From the NCBI RefSeq assembly GCF_000774145.1, contig NZ_KN322987.1:1360871-1424870 (forward strand): a DNA stretch of 64,000 nucleotides, in the 5' to 3' direction. Below, one piece after another: positions 62,771-64,000 of this stretch. Below the pieces are notes generated by a model. The model was not told the origin of the DNA. It did not search any database and saw only the letters and a list, made by a program, of their open reading frames with translations. A program made the translations under genes and the position numbers. Each line of letters opens with the position of its first letter. Position 1 is the first letter of the stretch. The stretch comes from Pseudomonas mediterranea CFBP 5447 (GTDB taxonomy: Bacteria; Pseudomonadota; Gammaproteobacteria; Pseudomonadales; Pseudomonadaceae).

Positions 62771-63913
62771 TCAAATGAGGGTGGCACCCAGCGCACTCAC
62801 GATCTGCTGCAACGCCGCTGACTGCCCTTCAATGCGCACCTTCAAGCTGTCGATCTCCCGACGTGGCGGGTAATGTTTGCGCAGGGCATCGAAAGCGCTG
62901 CGTTGCTCGCTGACCGTTCCCACCAGGCTACGGCGGAAGTCCGCATCGTCACGACGCGGGTCGTATACGCCACGGCACAGCGCGGCCAGCGCCCAGGCGG
63001 GATCGGTGGCAGCGTCCAGAGTGATGCCGCCCAACCAGGGACGAGGCAGCAGATCGCCGAGGCTGACCGCAACCGGTACCTCCAGGAACGCGCACAAGGC
63101 TTCATAGATCTGCGCCGTGCCGCGCTGGCGACCATCGAGGCTGTAGCCGGCAATGTGCGGCGTGGCGATCACGCACAGGTCCGCCAGGTCCACGTCCACC
63201 GTCGGCTCCTGCTCCCAGACATCCAGCACCGCTTGCAGGTCTTCACGCTCCAGCAGCACATTGCGCAACGCGGTGTTATCGATCACTGGCCCGCGGGCCG
63301 CATTGATCAGCCAGGTACCGGGCTTGAGGCTGCTCAGGCGCGGCTCATCGAAGAGATGCAAGGTGGGATGCTCGCCGTCGCGCGTCAGGGGGGTGTGCAA
63401 GCTGATCACGTCGCACTGCTCGATGATCTGTTCCAGGCTCACATAATCACCACCCTCGATTGCCCGACGGGGTGGATCGCACACCTTCACGTCCCAACCC
63501 AGCCCCTTGAGCACTGCGATCAAACGCCCGCCCACCTGACCTGCGCCGACCACGCCGAAGGTGCGCTGCCGCAGGTCCGCGCCTTCGATTTCGGCCAGGG
63601 TCATCAGGCTGCCCAGCACGTAGTCCACCACACCACGGGCATTGCAGCCAGGCGCACTGGCCCAGCGGATGCCGGCCTCGGCGAAGTAGTCCAGGTCCAG
63701 GTGATCGGTGCCGATGGTGCAAGTGCCGACGAAACGCACATTGCTGCCTTCCAGCAAGGCACGATTGACCCGGCTGACGGAGCGCACCAGCAACACATCG
63801 GCCTGCGCGACCGTGTCCCGGTCGATGCCGCGCCCCGGCACCCGGCGGATCTCACCGAAGTCCTTGAAAAAGGCATCGAGCAGGGGAATGTTTTCGTCGG
63901 CGACGATCAGCAT
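62771..63913 (-). CDS. pdxB: 4-phosphoerythronate dehydrogenase
   Basis: A 380-residue D-2-hydroxyacid dehydrogenase that oxidises erythronate-4-phosphate in pyridoxal phosphate synthesis. NAD motif GVVGAGQVGG is at ~residues 119-128. The catalytic Arg is in INAARGPVID, the Glu in DVWEQEPTVD and the His in CVIATPHIAGYSLDG. The C-terminal ~90-residue PdxB dimerisation domain (DDADFRRSLVG...ALRKHYPPRREIDSLKV) distinguishes it from other family members. The start is at 63913; the short gap to the window edge holds its promoter. Confidence 0.96.
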   Translation of the reverse strand: MLIVADENIPLLDAFFKDFGEIRRVPGRGIDRDTVAQADVLLVRSVSRVNRALLEGSNVRFVGTCTIGTDHLDLDYFAEAGIRWASAPGCNARGVVDYVLGSLMTLAEIEGADLRQRTFGVVGAGQVGGRLIAVLKGLGWDVKVCDPPRRAIEGGDYVSLEQIIEQCDVISLHTPLTRDGEHPTLHLFDEPRLSSLKPGTWLINAARGPVIDNTALRNVLLEREDLQAVLDVWEQEPTVDVDLADLCVIATPHIAGYSLDGRQRGTAQIYEALCAFLEVPVAVSLGDLLPRPWLGGITLDAATDPAWALAALCRGVYDPRRDDADFRRSLVGTVSEQRSAFDALRKHYPPRREIDSLKVRIEGQSAALQQIVSALGATLI

Positions 63914-63987
63914 GGCAAAGCTCCTTTGGCGGGGTGGGCAGTGTAGGCGTTCCGGTGTGTCTGCGCATTAGTGGTTAAGAATGATGT

Positions 63988-64000
63988 TGTGGCGAGGGGA
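63988..64000. repeat. Start of a type-B repeat, cut by window end
   Basis: TGTGGCGAGGGGA matches the left arm of the type-B palindromes seen at 30433 and 54867 with one change. Confidence 0.55.

Overview
The window is about 60% GC, densely coded on both strands, and reads as a chromosomal segment of a Pseudomonas, most likely of the P. fluorescens group. The evidence is the core gene order (psrA/lexA-sulA-topA-fadAB; tal-rssC-rssB-mlaA-queF-copRS; lolCDE-sthA-gap-mfd), many Pseudomonas-type REP/REPIN palindromes, and PA1571-, DUF4404- and DUF6586-type proteins. I see no rRNA, tRNA, CRISPR array, transposase or phage gene.

Region 1 (1-13.4 kb) is accessory. It holds the 3' end of an imine-reductase-like gene, an AraC regulator, a two-gene operon of a tiny membrane protein and an NCS1 permease, a TetR regulator, an orphan coiled-coil protein, an SDR dehydrogenase, an exported isochorismatase-type hydrolase with a LysR gene, a radical-SAM/TIGR03915 DNA-repair-like pair, a YhfG-Fic module, an exported protein, a PPP-type phosphatase and a lipid-kinase-fold protein. 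The repair-like pair starts just downstream of a near-perfect LexA box, which makes it the best candidate here for an under-described system: a predicted SOS-controlled radical-SAM DNA repair or modification unit.

Region 2 (13.6-29.9 kb) is core housekeeping: dusA, tal, the rssB/rssC stress-sigma control pair, mlaA, a HAD-like protein lacking its nucleophile, queF, a copper-responsive cluster (cupredoxin and copRS with a Cop/CusR-type box), the lipoprotein exporter lolCDE, a PilZ protein, a glycerophosphodiesterase and sthA.

Region 3 (29.9-46.9 kb) opens with a 264-bp element with perfect 31-bp terminal inverted repeats and two large internal hairpins. It continues with apbE, an MFS carboxylate transporter, gap, mfd, csiV, a SWIM/SNF2 helicase, methylthioinosine phosphorylase, nagZ, and the divergent psrA and lexA-sulA genes with textbook operators. 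The mfd reading frame is broken at its Walker A motif by a 14-bp imperfect tandem duplication; removing it restores a 1149-residue protein.

Region 4 (46.9-64 kb) carries topA, fadAB, a probable unannotated structured small RNA upstream of fadB, a universal stress protein, uup, slt, a second self-inhibited Fic protein, an MsbA-like ABC exporter, a 160-bp MITE-like element, a PA1571-family protein and pdxB.
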